From contig NZ_BTPU01000120.1 in assembly GCF_036985595.1 (NCBI RefSeq), positions 1 through 6,739 on the forward strand: a DNA stretch of 6,739 bases, given 5' to 3'. Position numbers and translations under genes: made by a program. The stretch is from Vallitalea maricola. GTDB taxonomy: Bacteria; Bacillota; Clostridia; Lachnospirales; Vallitaleaceae. Position 1 is the stretch's first letter. Each line of letters begins with the position of its first letter. Positions 1 to 5,805 of the stretch are shown piece after piece. The notes below the pieces were generated by a model, which was given only the letters and a program-made list of their open reading frames with translations, was not told the DNA's origin and searched no databases.

Positions 1-692
1 TGGAAGCACATTCATATTTTGAATGTTCATCATGGATATCTATAGTTTTTTCAATATCCTTTACTTCTGAATAATATTGTTCTTTATTTTCTTTCATGAA
101 TTCATTTACGCTAAAATCTCCACCAAAATTAATAATATGAACGTTGTTATTTTCTGGATGTACTTCTTCACCTCTAGCAATAAGCATATCAAGATCAATA
201 TCTTTATAACTCTCTTGGCACTCTATGGAAGGATAATATTTCCTGTGATCGGTTAATGCCATAAAATCAAATCCGATTTTTCTACATGACGCAGTTACAA
301 ATCCAGGGGATTCCTTACCATCCGAGTGATGGCTATGCATATGTAAGTCACCTTTATATGGTATTCTATTAAATAAATCTGACTTGACAGAATAGAAGTT
401 GAAGGTGTAAGATTTCTTAGTTGCAGTATCAGTGATTTTAATTATATGTTCTTGCTCTCCTGTAAAATGTTGAGTCAGTCTAATAACACCATCTTTTGCT
501 CTGACCATATACTTTTCTTGATAGTTATATTCACCAATAGTAGAAAAATGTTCTAAAGGATAATAAGCGACTTCTATATCGGTATCAGAATCAAAAGTCT
601 CGTATTTTGCTAATGGTTTGATTTTAATTTCAGCAGTTGTATCAGAAAGTATAATCTTTGGGGTAACCTCAAAAAACGTAATTCTTCTTCAT
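1..692 (-). CDS. PHP-domain metal-dependent hydrolase (CehA/McbA type); 3' end outside window; 5' frameshift
   Basis: Read on the minus strand, an open frame runs off the left edge. After an N-terminal region of about 110 residues it carries the PHP signature GDLHMHSHHSDG (residues 114-125, metal ligands H117 and H119), then LTDHR (D148, H149), RGEEVH (E175) and NVHIINF (H185). These are the usual metal ligands of PHP phosphoesterases, and the beta-rich N-terminus followed by PHP fits the CehA/McbA branch. The substrate cannot be told from sequence. The natural start is the ATG at 690-692, with AGGAGGA at 698-704. That start reads only MKKNYVF before TGA, because a run of six T (plus-strand A6, 671-676) puts the rest out of frame; removing one T restores MKKNYVFEVTPKIIL and everything downstream. 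Without repair, the first in-frame ATG downstream is codon 62, well inside the protein. Residue numbers refer to the repaired protein. Domain certain; intactness uncertain. Confidence 0.85.
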
Positions 693-731
693 GGATATCC
701 TCCTAAAGCTGTGCATGATGTTACTTAGTTA

Positions 732-760
732 ATTAAAAATAGTTAAACTTTTTGTACCAA
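732..760 (-). promoter_or_regulatory. Possible housekeeping (SigA-like) promoter of the PHP gene
   Basis: On the minus strand TTGGTA (755-760) and TTTAAT (732-737) are separated by 17 bases, about 40 bases upstream of the PHP start codon. The match is 4/6 for the -35 and 5/6 for the -10. This is a pattern match only. Confidence 0.4.
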
Positions 761-862
761 ATCTATTGACATAAGTCCATAAAGGAGGATTATCTGATAT
801 AGTTACAGCAAAAATATAAAAAGATAACTTCTTAATAACATAAAATAAGTCCTTAATTGAGG

Positions 863-890
863 TTTACATTTTGAAAGATTTTTTCTCTTT
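863..890 (+). promoter_or_regulatory. Alternative-sigma (UviA/TcdR-type) promoter P1 upstream of the glycosidase-like gene
   Basis: TTTACA (863-868), a 16-base spacer and CTCTTT (885-890) match exactly the element in front of the sigma gene at 4760-4787 and another at 2951-2978. TTTACA is the conserved -35 of promoters used by the TcdR/BotR/TetR/UviA sigma group, and a CT-rich -10 is typical of the TcdR/UviA members. Transcription would start near 896, giving a leader of about 85 bases before the ATG at 981. The spacing and triple recurrence are seen directly; use by the sigma factor encoded here is inferred. Confidence 0.75.
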
Positions 891-927
891 ACTAAATGTA
901 CAAGGTGAATTCGCTTATATATGAATT

Positions 928-945
928 TTAACAGTCGACGGTTAA
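928..945 (+). promoter_or_regulatory. Near-perfect 18-bp palindrome in the leader of the glycosidase-like gene
   Basis: TTAACAGTCGACGGTTAA has two 9-base halves that are complementary at 8 of 9 positions, centred on GTCGAC. It lies downstream of promoter P1 and about 35 bases before the start codon. It could be a protein-binding operator or a short RNA hairpin. It does not match the GAAC-N4-GTTC SOS box. No further evidence for function. Confidence 0.3.
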
Positions 946-980
946 GTTCAAAAAAAATATTTTGAAAGGAAGTAAATAAT

Positions 981-1838
981 ATGGGAACATTTTCAACAAC
1001 AATTAAGGAACATTATAACAATATCTCGTATACTGATGGAGGCAAGACCTATAGTGATGTCAAAATTTTTAAGACAAATCCAGCAACCGAATCAATTGCA
1101 GCAGCTATTTATCAAAACGGTAATAAGCAGATGATGGAAAACACGAATCCTTCTGGTATAAATCCTTCAGATGTAATCGCAAAAACAAACGGAGGAGCAA
1201 TGGAATATGGGGAACATGGGGATGCTTTTTATGGCATAGCATATCAAGACGGTCACCTCTACATTTCCGGATATTCAACAAACTCTTCAGACCCTGTTTT
1301 TGATACTTTGAGAATAAACTACTATCCATCTTTTTGCGTAAAGACTGACGGTACTGCAACAATCAGGTGGTTTTCAAGCCGTACAAGCCTTCAAACAGCC
1401 TTACCATATATTAGTACGATAATTGCAGCATCCCAACCGTTAGTCTATACTGATAAGTCCGTATTTGAGCATACTCTCTTTGATCAATATGATGGAGGAC
1501 ACCAAATTTTAAATCCTGCAGATTTAAATGACACAAATTACCATTATTGGGATAGGTACTGTAACAACACAACGAATAGTAAGTCCAATAGGACTTTTCT
1601 TGGTCATAAACCTGACGGATCTTTTTACATGGTTTGTGTATGCCCTGCTAGAATGTCATTACCTGTTGGTGCAAAACTCATGCTTGATTTAGGCTGCGAT
1701 TATGCAGTCAATCTGGATGGGTCAGGAGGAGTAAAAATGCGTGTTGCCTCTGGATATACCAATGGATTTACCTCAGGTCAAATGACTCCTGGCGGTACTG
1801 ATTGGTTCGGAGAAGTAGTATGTGCATACCTAAAATAA
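981..1838 (+). CDS. Phosphodiester glycosidase-like (NAGPA/DUF2233-type) protein without signal peptide; candidate cargo of the sigma-holin system
   Basis: This 285-residue protein starts at an ATG with AAAGGAAG (966-972) 8 bases upstream. Three stretches recall the phosphodiester glycosidase (NAGPA) family: AKTNGGAMEYG (67-77, the 'NGGxF' strand), RTFLGHKPDGSFYMVCV (204-220, the family's RTxxG..dG block) and LGCDYAVNLDGSGGVKM (237-253, the family's NLDGGGS block). Family members cleave phosphodiester-linked sugars, and relatives occur in secreted and phage proteins. Here the second G of GGGS is S (NLDGSGG), so activity is not assured. The N-terminus is polar, with no signal peptide or membrane segment. 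The gene is visibly more GC-rich than the sigma operon and spacer DNA, which suggests a separate origin. It stands alone between promoter P1 and a strong terminator. The shared promoter with the sigma/holin operon suggests it is a regulated product released through the holin; that role is inference. Family call moderately confident. Confidence 0.78.
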   Translation: MGTFSTTIKEHYNNISYTDGGKTYSDVKIFKTNPATESIAAAIYQNGNKQMMENTNPSGINPSDVIAKTNGGAMEYGEHGDAFYGIAYQDGHLYISGYSTNSSDPVFDTLRINYYPSFCVKTDGTATIRWFSSRTSLQTALPYISTIIAASQPLVYTDKSVFEHTLFDQYDGGHQILNPADLNDTNYHYWDRYCNNTTNSKSNRTFLGHKPDGSFYMVCVCPARMSLPVGAKLMLDLGCDYAVNLDGSGGVKMRVASGYTNGFTSGQMTPGGTDWFGEVVCAYLK

Positions 1839-1864
1839 TTATATATCACAGGCAGTAAATTATC

Positions 1865-1900
1865 AAAACCCCCAAATTTCTTATGAAATCTGGGGGTTTT
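1865..1900. terminator. Bidirectional rho-independent terminator between convergent genes
   Basis: Two 16-base arms (1865-1880 and 1885-1900), each with an AAAACCCCC / GGGGGTTTT core, pair at 15 of 16 positions around a 4-base loop. The A-run on one side and the T-run on the other make it work in both directions. It would end the glycosidase-like gene (stop at 1838) and the minus-strand stalk-domain gene (stop at 1926). Confidence 0.92.
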
Positions 1901-1925
1901 ATAACGTGAAAACAAAAGTCTAAAC

Positions 1926-2876
1926 CTAGAATCCTATGATAATCTTTGATACCTTTCCATTATATATTTCAACTGAAAATTGATCATCATAATGGATGGT
2001 TCTTAATTCTTTTTCATCCACCATTTCAACAAAAAAATCAGTCACCCATTTATCATTCCCATACAAATCCCAATATTTTTCTATACTGTCACCTACTCTT
2101 AAACCCCTTGGGGTCTTATACTTATCCGTTATTAAGACTATTTTTACTATTTCTTTAAAATCTTTTTGTACCTCTGATACTTCATTCGTTGCAAGTGTGA
2201 ACTCCATATCCCCGTCGGTATAGACTTCAACCTTAAGTAAACCATCTTCAGATTGATCTATAATCCGACCAGTTGTTTTAAATCTGTCTCTAATATCTTT
2301 ATCAAGGGAATTGAAATTGGTACCAATTGTAAATTCTTCCACACTGAGTTCCTTAATAAAGAAAGAAAGAATAATTCTATTTCGTTCTACATTCCACCTT
2401 GTCCTAGCCGAAAAACAAAAAGAAAAATATTCCGTAGGAATAAAAGTTTTACCATTTTTCACTATAGGAACATAATGTTCTAGTTTTTCAGGTTTTAGAA
2501 AGGTCGGAACAATGCGAGCTTCCTCTGTATCCTTGAGAATCCTTGCTTTTCCGATCCATATTTTTGAAAAAACTCCCGTATCATTTGGTCTTTTTAGTGC
2601 CATTAGAACAGCTTGCTCATCTGGTATATATGCTACAATCCCACCGCATAAATTGATAATTTCTCTAAGCGGAACATAAACAGTACCATTTTCGAAAAAA
2701 GGTGCATTATTTAAAGTTATTGGTTCGCCGTTTAACAAAGCTTCATTACTATTCACAGCCATACTTATGCATATACCATTGGTGCTATCATTTTCAAGTG
2801 CAGCAACAGGTAACGCATGAGCAAAAAAACTAACCATTATGCTAGCAAAAATAATTTTTTTAAATTTGTTTACCAT
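1926..2876 (-). CDS. Secreted stalk-domain protein (copper amine oxidase N1-like domain)
   Basis: The 316-residue product begins with a classical signal peptide: MVNKFKK, a hydrophobic core, then ALPVAA with likely cleavage near residue 26. Residues about 45-95 (LNGEPITLNNAPFFENGTVYVPLREI, then a GG and a DEQAV strand) match the copper-amine-oxidase N1 'stalk' repeat, which in Clostridia is a non-catalytic cell-surface module. A second copy-like segment follows at about 135-172 (VPIVKNGKTFIPTEY). The C-terminal part (177-316) contains TPRGLRVGDSIEKYWDLYG (255-273), a pattern often found in small exported Firmicute proteins where this 'GIkvGdsi..v...yG' motif recurs. The start ATG has AGGAGGT 4 bases upstream. 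The gene is single, convergent with the glycosidase-like gene and ends at the shared terminator. It is predicted to be exported and surface-associated; its exact function is unknown. No clear promoter was found. Confidence 0.85.
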   Translation of the reverse strand: MVNKFKKIIFASIMVSFFAHALPVAALENDSTNGICISMAVNSNEALLNGEPITLNNAPFFENGTVYVPLREIINLCGGIVAYIPDEQAVLMALKRPNDTGVFSKIWIGKARILKDTEEARIVPTFLKPEKLEHYVPIVKNGKTFIPTEYFSFCFSARTRWNVERNRIILSFFIKELSVEEFTIGTNFNSLDKDIRDRFKTTGRIIDQSEDGLLKVEVYTDGDMEFTLATNEVSEVQKDFKEIVKIVLITDKYKTPRGLRVGDSIEKYWDLYGNDKWVTDFFVEMVDEKELRTIHYDDQFSVEIYNGKVSKIIIGF

Positions 2877-2950
2877 ATAAACCTCCTATTTTTTAATCCA
2901 TAATTTATATATTGTTAGACACATTGCAGAAAATGACACCCTCTTCTAAT

Positions 2951-2978
2951 TTTACACTTTACTTTTACCCCCCTCTTT
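2951..2978 (+). promoter_or_regulatory. Third exact copy of the UviA/TcdR-type promoter (P3), with no intact gene downstream
   Basis: TTTACA (2951-2956), 16 bases and CTCTTT (2973-2978) are identical in hexamers and spacing to P1 and P2. The motif sits about 75 bases upstream of the stalk-domain gene but points away from it, to the right. Transcription would start near 2985 and run antisense to the decayed frame at 3015-3179, then toward the IS1182 remnant. No plus-strand gene with a usable ribosome binding site follows, so it may drive a small RNA or be left over from a lost gene. Confidence 0.6.
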
Positions 2979-3014
2979 TTTCTTTGTCATATTCCTCTTT
3001 ATTCTTTTAGTAAT

Positions 3015-3179
3015 TTATTCTTTTAGTTCATCCAGTTCCTCAAGTGTTTAAAAATAGTACCTTATATGACAGCCACCAGGATGAACATCATTATCACTTT
3101 TACACACTTCGTAAAAACTACAATTAATATAGTAAGAGTAATCATTTTCTATAAAAACCAATACATATATACATTTATT
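3015..3179 (-). pseudogene. Decayed short coding fragment of unknown family
   Basis: The minus-strand frame ending at TAA (3015-3017) reads like real protein: YVLVFIENDYSYY, SFYEVCKSDNDVHPGGCH, IRYYF, then an in-frame TAA (3048-3050), then TLEELDELKE before the final stop. A single A-to-T change (AAA to TAA) would explain the internal stop. The acidic, well-formed C-terminus and the HPGGCH motif are not what random AT-rich DNA gives. There is no in-frame ATG and no ribosome binding site; a TAA at 3180-3182 closes the frame upstream. I do not recognise the family. An extended -10 element lies just upstream at 3210-3218. It is probably the 3' remnant of a small gene, and codon-like composition is the only support. 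Confidence 0.4.
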
Positions 3180-3209
3180 TTATGAACTAGTTGTTATGTA
3201 TCTTCTACC

Positions 3210-3218
3210 ATTATATCA
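3210..3218 (-). promoter_or_regulatory. Extended -10 promoter element (minus strand)
   Basis: TGATATAAT on the minus strand is a perfect extended -10 (TG-n-TATAAT). The -35 position 17 bases further upstream reads only TTAAAT. It is directed toward the decayed fragment at 3015-3179. In DNA this AT-rich, chance TATAAT matches are common. Confidence 0.3.
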
Positions 3219-3492
3219 TATTTTCGTAATTGATTTAATATTTTTTATTATATAGACAAACATACAAATGTGTTATATTTATTTATTCTAAAATTAACTT
3301 ATTTATATATTAAAAGCTATGGAATATTAATTTTTTATATAGAATATAATTATCCTTCTGGGAGTTAAATATAAACAGGTTAAACTGTATAAAAATTTCC
3401 AATATTGGTAGAACAGGTCTGATGCTATTTCTTTCAAATGTTTAGTGTATTGAGCAACAAATATATTTGATGCCTTCTGAATAAAAATTAAT

Positions 3493-3512
3493 GGGGTTGT
3501 CGGAAAATAACG
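3493..3512 (-). repeat. Probable terminal inverted repeat of the IS1182-type element
   Basis: GGGGTTGTCGGAAAATAACG (plus strand) lies about 165 bases beyond the transposase stop codon. In sense orientation the element would end ...TTATTTTCCGACAACCCC, which looks like the GGG-plus-TTGTCG tips common on Firmicute elements of this type. No matching opposite end is present near 4467-4760, so the element has lost its 5' end. Confidence 0.4.
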
Positions 3513-3675
3513 TTTTTCGATACTTCTAAATAAAAAAACAGCGAACCAATAAAAATCAACATCTAAAATCGATGACGAATTTATGGGTTTTGTTTTTTGC
3601 CTTTTTTTATTATCGCTTAAAATATTTTTATGCATCACAATCAAAGTTGCCTATTGTTTTAGATAACCTTTTTAC

Positions 3676-4467
3676 TTATGCTGCCGTTTCTGCTGTTTTA
3701 CCTTCTAATTTTTGAATTTTACCCGTTATGAAACGGTGATATTTATTTAGGTTTCTTGCCATTGTGTAGAGCATGAATTCTTTATATACTTTTTCTGAAG
3801 AGCGATAATTAAATCGCCTGAATTTATCATTTTCTTTTATATCACCAAAATGTCACTCTGTCTGAATAGAACGAATTTGTCTGTTTAGGACACCTTCTTC
3901 ACTTTGGATATTTTGGTTAGAATCCATTTTCAGCGCTTCCCATTGTTCATTAATTTTCATGACTTTATTTCGATTGGCATCCTTGGCTTCATTATATTTA
4001 TATAAACAATTAGCTTTGTGAATACAGCTTCTACAGTCACTACAAGCATAGACTTCAAAAGTTCTTTCAAATCCATCCTTTTTATGTGTTTCTGTCCGTT
4101 GATATTCTAGTATTCTATTGTCAGCACAACGGTAATAATGGGTGTTTTCGTATATCAGAGAGGTCATATTATAGTATTTTCCAATATCATTTTGATAGGC
4201 CTTTGTTTTCATTTTCTCATGGGTTTGTAATTTAATATAACTCTTTATGTTGTTTTCTTTTAAAAACAACAAGTTTTTCTCGCTACAATAACCACTATCA
4301 GCTGTTATCGTTTAGGATAATGATCCAGTGCTGTTTTATGCTTGCTTAAAACTGGAACTAACGTATTGTAATCCGTTCTGTCATTGCTAATATAAGCATG
4401 GAGCATGGACAATAAAATAATTTTCTACCGCTATCTGTACATTTTAAGCAGGTTTAAGCTGCCCATT
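3676..4467 (-). pseudogene. IS1182-family transposase, 5'-truncated and multiply inactivated
   Basis: Reading leftward and stitching frames gives the C-terminal half of an IS1182-type DDE transposase: NGQLKPA, VQIAVENYFIVHA, YISNDRTDYNTLVPVL, ITADSGYCSEKN (with the ITADSGY block of the DDE domain), then a zinc-ribbon-like CADNRILEYQRTETHKK and CSDCRSC, and finally RRFNYRSSEKVYKEFMLY before TAA at 3676-3678. Intact family members are roughly 450-550 residues; only about 260 remain. Lesions seen: TAT/TAC to TAA after NGQLKPA (4444-4446), a 7-base tandem duplication (4395-4408), loss of one A in the CCTAAAACG run (plus-strand TTT at 4311-4313) and a GGA-to-TGA stop (3853-3855). Everything N-terminal of NGQLKPA is unrecognisable. 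It splits the gene-poor stretch between the stalk gene and the sigma operon. Confidence 0.9.
4395..4408. repeat. 7-bp tandem duplication inside the transposase pseudogene
   Basis: AGCATGG occurs twice in direct succession. Removing one copy joins VQIAVENYFIVHA to YISNDRTDYNTL in one frame, so the duplication is a frame-breaking event after the element inserted. Confidence 0.85.
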
Positions 4468-4759
4468 TAATGTAAAACTGTTTTTCAGAATTTAAACAAA
4501 AAGTTATTTACCTCAATAAAATTCTTCTACTTTCTATGTTTTTATTTCAATTCATGCATATCTCATCAATAATAAAAGTGAATAATATTAATATATTTAT
4601 ATTGATGCCCATGATAATATATATTATAGAAGTGTATTGCGTAATTTACTAAATATATTTATATAATACTAGTTATATGCTTAAAATTATACTTTTTTAC
4701 AAGTTAATATGTTATAAATAATTAAATGTATAATTAAAGAAAAACATATAAAAATTAAG
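4468..4759. other. AT-rich spacer without a gene
   Basis: This stretch between the IS1182 remnant and the sigma promoter is extremely AT-rich. I see no coding frame, RNA gene or clear hairpin in it. The missing 5' part of the transposase is not recognisable here. Confidence 0.5.
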
Positions 4760-4787
4760 TTTACAAAATATATAATATTTCCTCTTT
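4760..4787 (+). promoter_or_regulatory. UviA/TcdR-type promoter P2 of the sigma-holin operon (probable autoactivation)
   Basis: TTTACA (4760-4765), 16 bases and CTCTTT (4782-4787). Transcription would begin near 4794, right at the ribosome binding site AAAGGGGGA (4794-4802), giving a very short leader. TcdR-group sigma genes are known to be self-activated, which fits. A TATAAT (4771-4776) within the spacer could serve housekeeping polymerase for basal expression, but its -35 is poor. Confidence 0.78.
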
Positions 4788-4810
4788 ATTTGTAAAGGGG
4801 GAAATTTTTT

Positions 4811-5326
4811 ATGAACGATATACATTTATTAATAAAAAATTATAGAAATGATGGGGATGAAACATATTTAGTACAAATAATAGAAAGATTTAAACCGATT
4901 ATACAAAAATATTCAAGGTTATTGAAATATGAAGATGCTGAAAATGAATTGATAGAGCATTTAATTATTTGTATAAAGAACATTCCATTAACTACTGAGG
5001 GGAAACAAGTAAATTATATAGTACAATGTGTCAAAAACAAATATATATATCTTTCAAAAAGAAGTAATAAACTCAAAAATGAAATATCATCAAATTTAAT
5101 TGATATTAAACCTAAAAGCGATTCAATAAATCCGATAATCATAGAGATGTATATGGCTATTGATGAACTTCCAAAAGAAGAGAAATCCGTGATAATTAAT
5201 AGGTATTTTTATGGGTATTCAGATAAGGAAATCAGTAAATTTCACAATGTTTCAAGACAAGCTATTAACAAATTAAGGAGAAAAGCTTTGAAAACTTTAA
5301 GAAAACGAATGGAGGAGGTATATTAG
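4811..5326 (+). CDS. Small sigma-70-family factor of the UviA/TcdR/BotR type
   Basis: The 171-residue protein has the two-domain plan of small alternative sigma factors. A sigma-2-like region spans about residues 20-85 (YLVQIIERFKPIIQKYSRLLKYEDAENELIEHL..., ending in VQCVKNKYIYLSKR). A sigma-4 region spans about 112-167: AIDELPKEEKSVIINRYF, then a helix-turn-helix YSDKEISKFHNVSRQAINKLRRKALKTL that would contact the -35. Length and immediate linkage to a UviB-type holin match uviA of the C. perfringens bacteriocin plasmid and the TcdR/BotR/TetR toxin sigma group. It starts at ATG 8 bases after AAAGGGGGA. Its stop touches the TTG start of the next gene. The same promoter motif precedes this gene and the glycosidase-like gene, so it probably activates both. 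Other small Firmicute sigma factors are the alternative; without a search, the group assignment rests on context. Confidence 0.9.
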   Translation: MNDIHLLIKNYRNDGDETYLVQIIERFKPIIQKYSRLLKYEDAENELIEHLIICIKNIPLTTEGKQVNYIVQCVKNKYIYLSKRSNKLKNEISSNLIDIKPKSDSINPIIIEMYMAIDELPKEEKSVIINRYFYGYSDKEISKFHNVSRQAINKLRRKALKTLRKRMEEVY

Positions 5327-5545
5327 TTGGAATCAGAGATATTAAAAGTAGCCATTACTCAAGGGTTATGGGCTACCCTATCAGTAATTTTAATATTCTA
5401 TATACTAAAGTCACAGGAGAAAAGAGATATAAAACAAGAAAATAGAGAAAAAAAATATCAAGAAATAGTAAGTAAATTGACAGAACAACTATATATAGTA
5501 AAAGACATACAAGATGATATTAAGGAATTAAGGAATTCTAGATAG
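5327..5545 (+). CDS. uviB: BhlA/UviB-type holin-like small membrane protein
   Basis: The 72-residue protein has the BhlA/UviB layout: a short N-terminus MESEILKVAITQG with the family-typical 'TQG', one membrane helix at about residues 10-27 (LWATLSVILIFYILK), then a highly charged, coiled-coil-prone tail rich in E, K and Q (QEKRDIKQENREKKYQEI, then KLTEQLYIVKDIQDDIKEL). It starts with TTG immediately after the sigma stop codon; GGAGGAGG at 5311-5318, 8 bases upstream and inside the sigma gene, fixes this start and indicates translational coupling. Family members are thought to permeabilise the membrane and release bacteriocins or toxins lacking signal peptides, as TcdE does for clostridial toxins. 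The gene is the second and last of the operon and the natural exit route for a leaderless product. Confidence 0.88.
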   Translation: MESEILKVAITQGLWATLSVILIFYILKSQEKRDIKQENREKKYQEIVSKLTEQLYIVKDIQDDIKELRNSR

Positions 5546-5569
5546 AGTATTTAATTTAAGAAAAAAGGG

Positions 5570-5582
5570 GCTGTCTCAAGGA
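5570..5582. repeat. Possible orphan insertion-sequence end
   Basis: GGGGCTGTCTCAA resembles the outer tip of several Firmicute insertion sequences. No opposing TTGAGACAGCCCC is present in the window, so at most one end remains. It lies directly after the holin gene. Confidence 0.25.
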
Positions 5583-5618
5583 CTTTTCCGAAATGACAAA
5601 CCTCTAGATTAAAAATAT

Positions 5619-5672
5619 AGTGAGTCAATCTTCTGTTTTCTAGTAAAACAATGGAGGCTCACTTGTTTTTTT
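5619..5672 (+). terminator. Rho-independent-like terminator after the sigma-holin operon
   Basis: Left arm beginning AGTGAG (5619-5624) and ending GTTTT pairs with AAAAC...CTCACT (to 5663) around CTAGT, with an imperfect middle. A run of seven T (5666-5672) follows. It lies about 75 bases after the holin stop, which fits the end of that transcript. Confidence 0.6.
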
Positions 5673-5805
5673 GCATCATTGTTAGAGATTCATAGAATCT
5701 CATAATATTGCTATATCTTTAAGTAGATTATGCAATTTTTTATAAATGTCAACATCAAAATGTATAAAAGTTCCAACATGAAAAAGCATAAAAATTTCAA
5801 GGTGT

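Larger units (their letters stand above)
3183..3675. other. Stretch without a gene: AT-rich spacer and 3' flank of the IS1182 remnant
   Basis: From 3183 to about 3492 the DNA is very AT-rich, with no supported gene on either strand. From 3493 to 3675 it is best read as the non-coding 3' part of the IS1182-type element. The 105-codon minus-strand frame spanning 3327-3644 crosses the presumed element end and resembles no known protein, so it is not treated as a gene. Confidence 0.5.

Noticed and set aside
902..927. SigH-like promoter (AGGTGAATT ... TATGAAT) before the glycosidase-like gene
   Set aside because: Only a loose match to the consensus, and the perfect P1 element just upstream is a better explanation.
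1105..1362. 85-codon minus-strand reading frame
   Set aside because: Shadow of the glycosidase-like gene on the opposite strand; no start signals.
1946..2483. Three plus-strand reading frames of 70-76 codons
   Set aside because: All lie antisense inside the stalk-domain gene, with no ribosome binding sites and low-complexity translations.
3099..3126. Further TTTACA on the plus strand (3099-3104)
   Set aside because: The position 16 bases downstream reads CAATTA, not a CTnTTT element, so it is not counted as another sigma-type promoter.
3081..3185. 34-codon plus-strand frame downstream of P3 (hydrophobic, starts MNIIITFTHF)
   Set aside because: The only ribosome-binding-like sequence touches the ATG, and the opposite strand here reads as a much more protein-like sequence. 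It remains an outside candidate only if P3 is shown to be active.
3327..3644. 105-codon minus-strand reading frame
   Set aside because: It crosses the presumed IS1182 end at 3493, consists of AT-driven F/I/Y/K-rich sequence in its last third, and has no convincing ribosome binding site; it resembles no family I know.
4680..4810. SOS (LexA) box expected by analogy with the UV-inducible uviAB locus
   Set aside because: I searched by eye for GAAC-N4-GTTC-like sites upstream of the sigma gene and found none.
5685..5701. Small palindrome GAGATTC-ATA-GAATCTC
   Set aside because: Too short and with no T-run or gene context to call a terminator or binding site.
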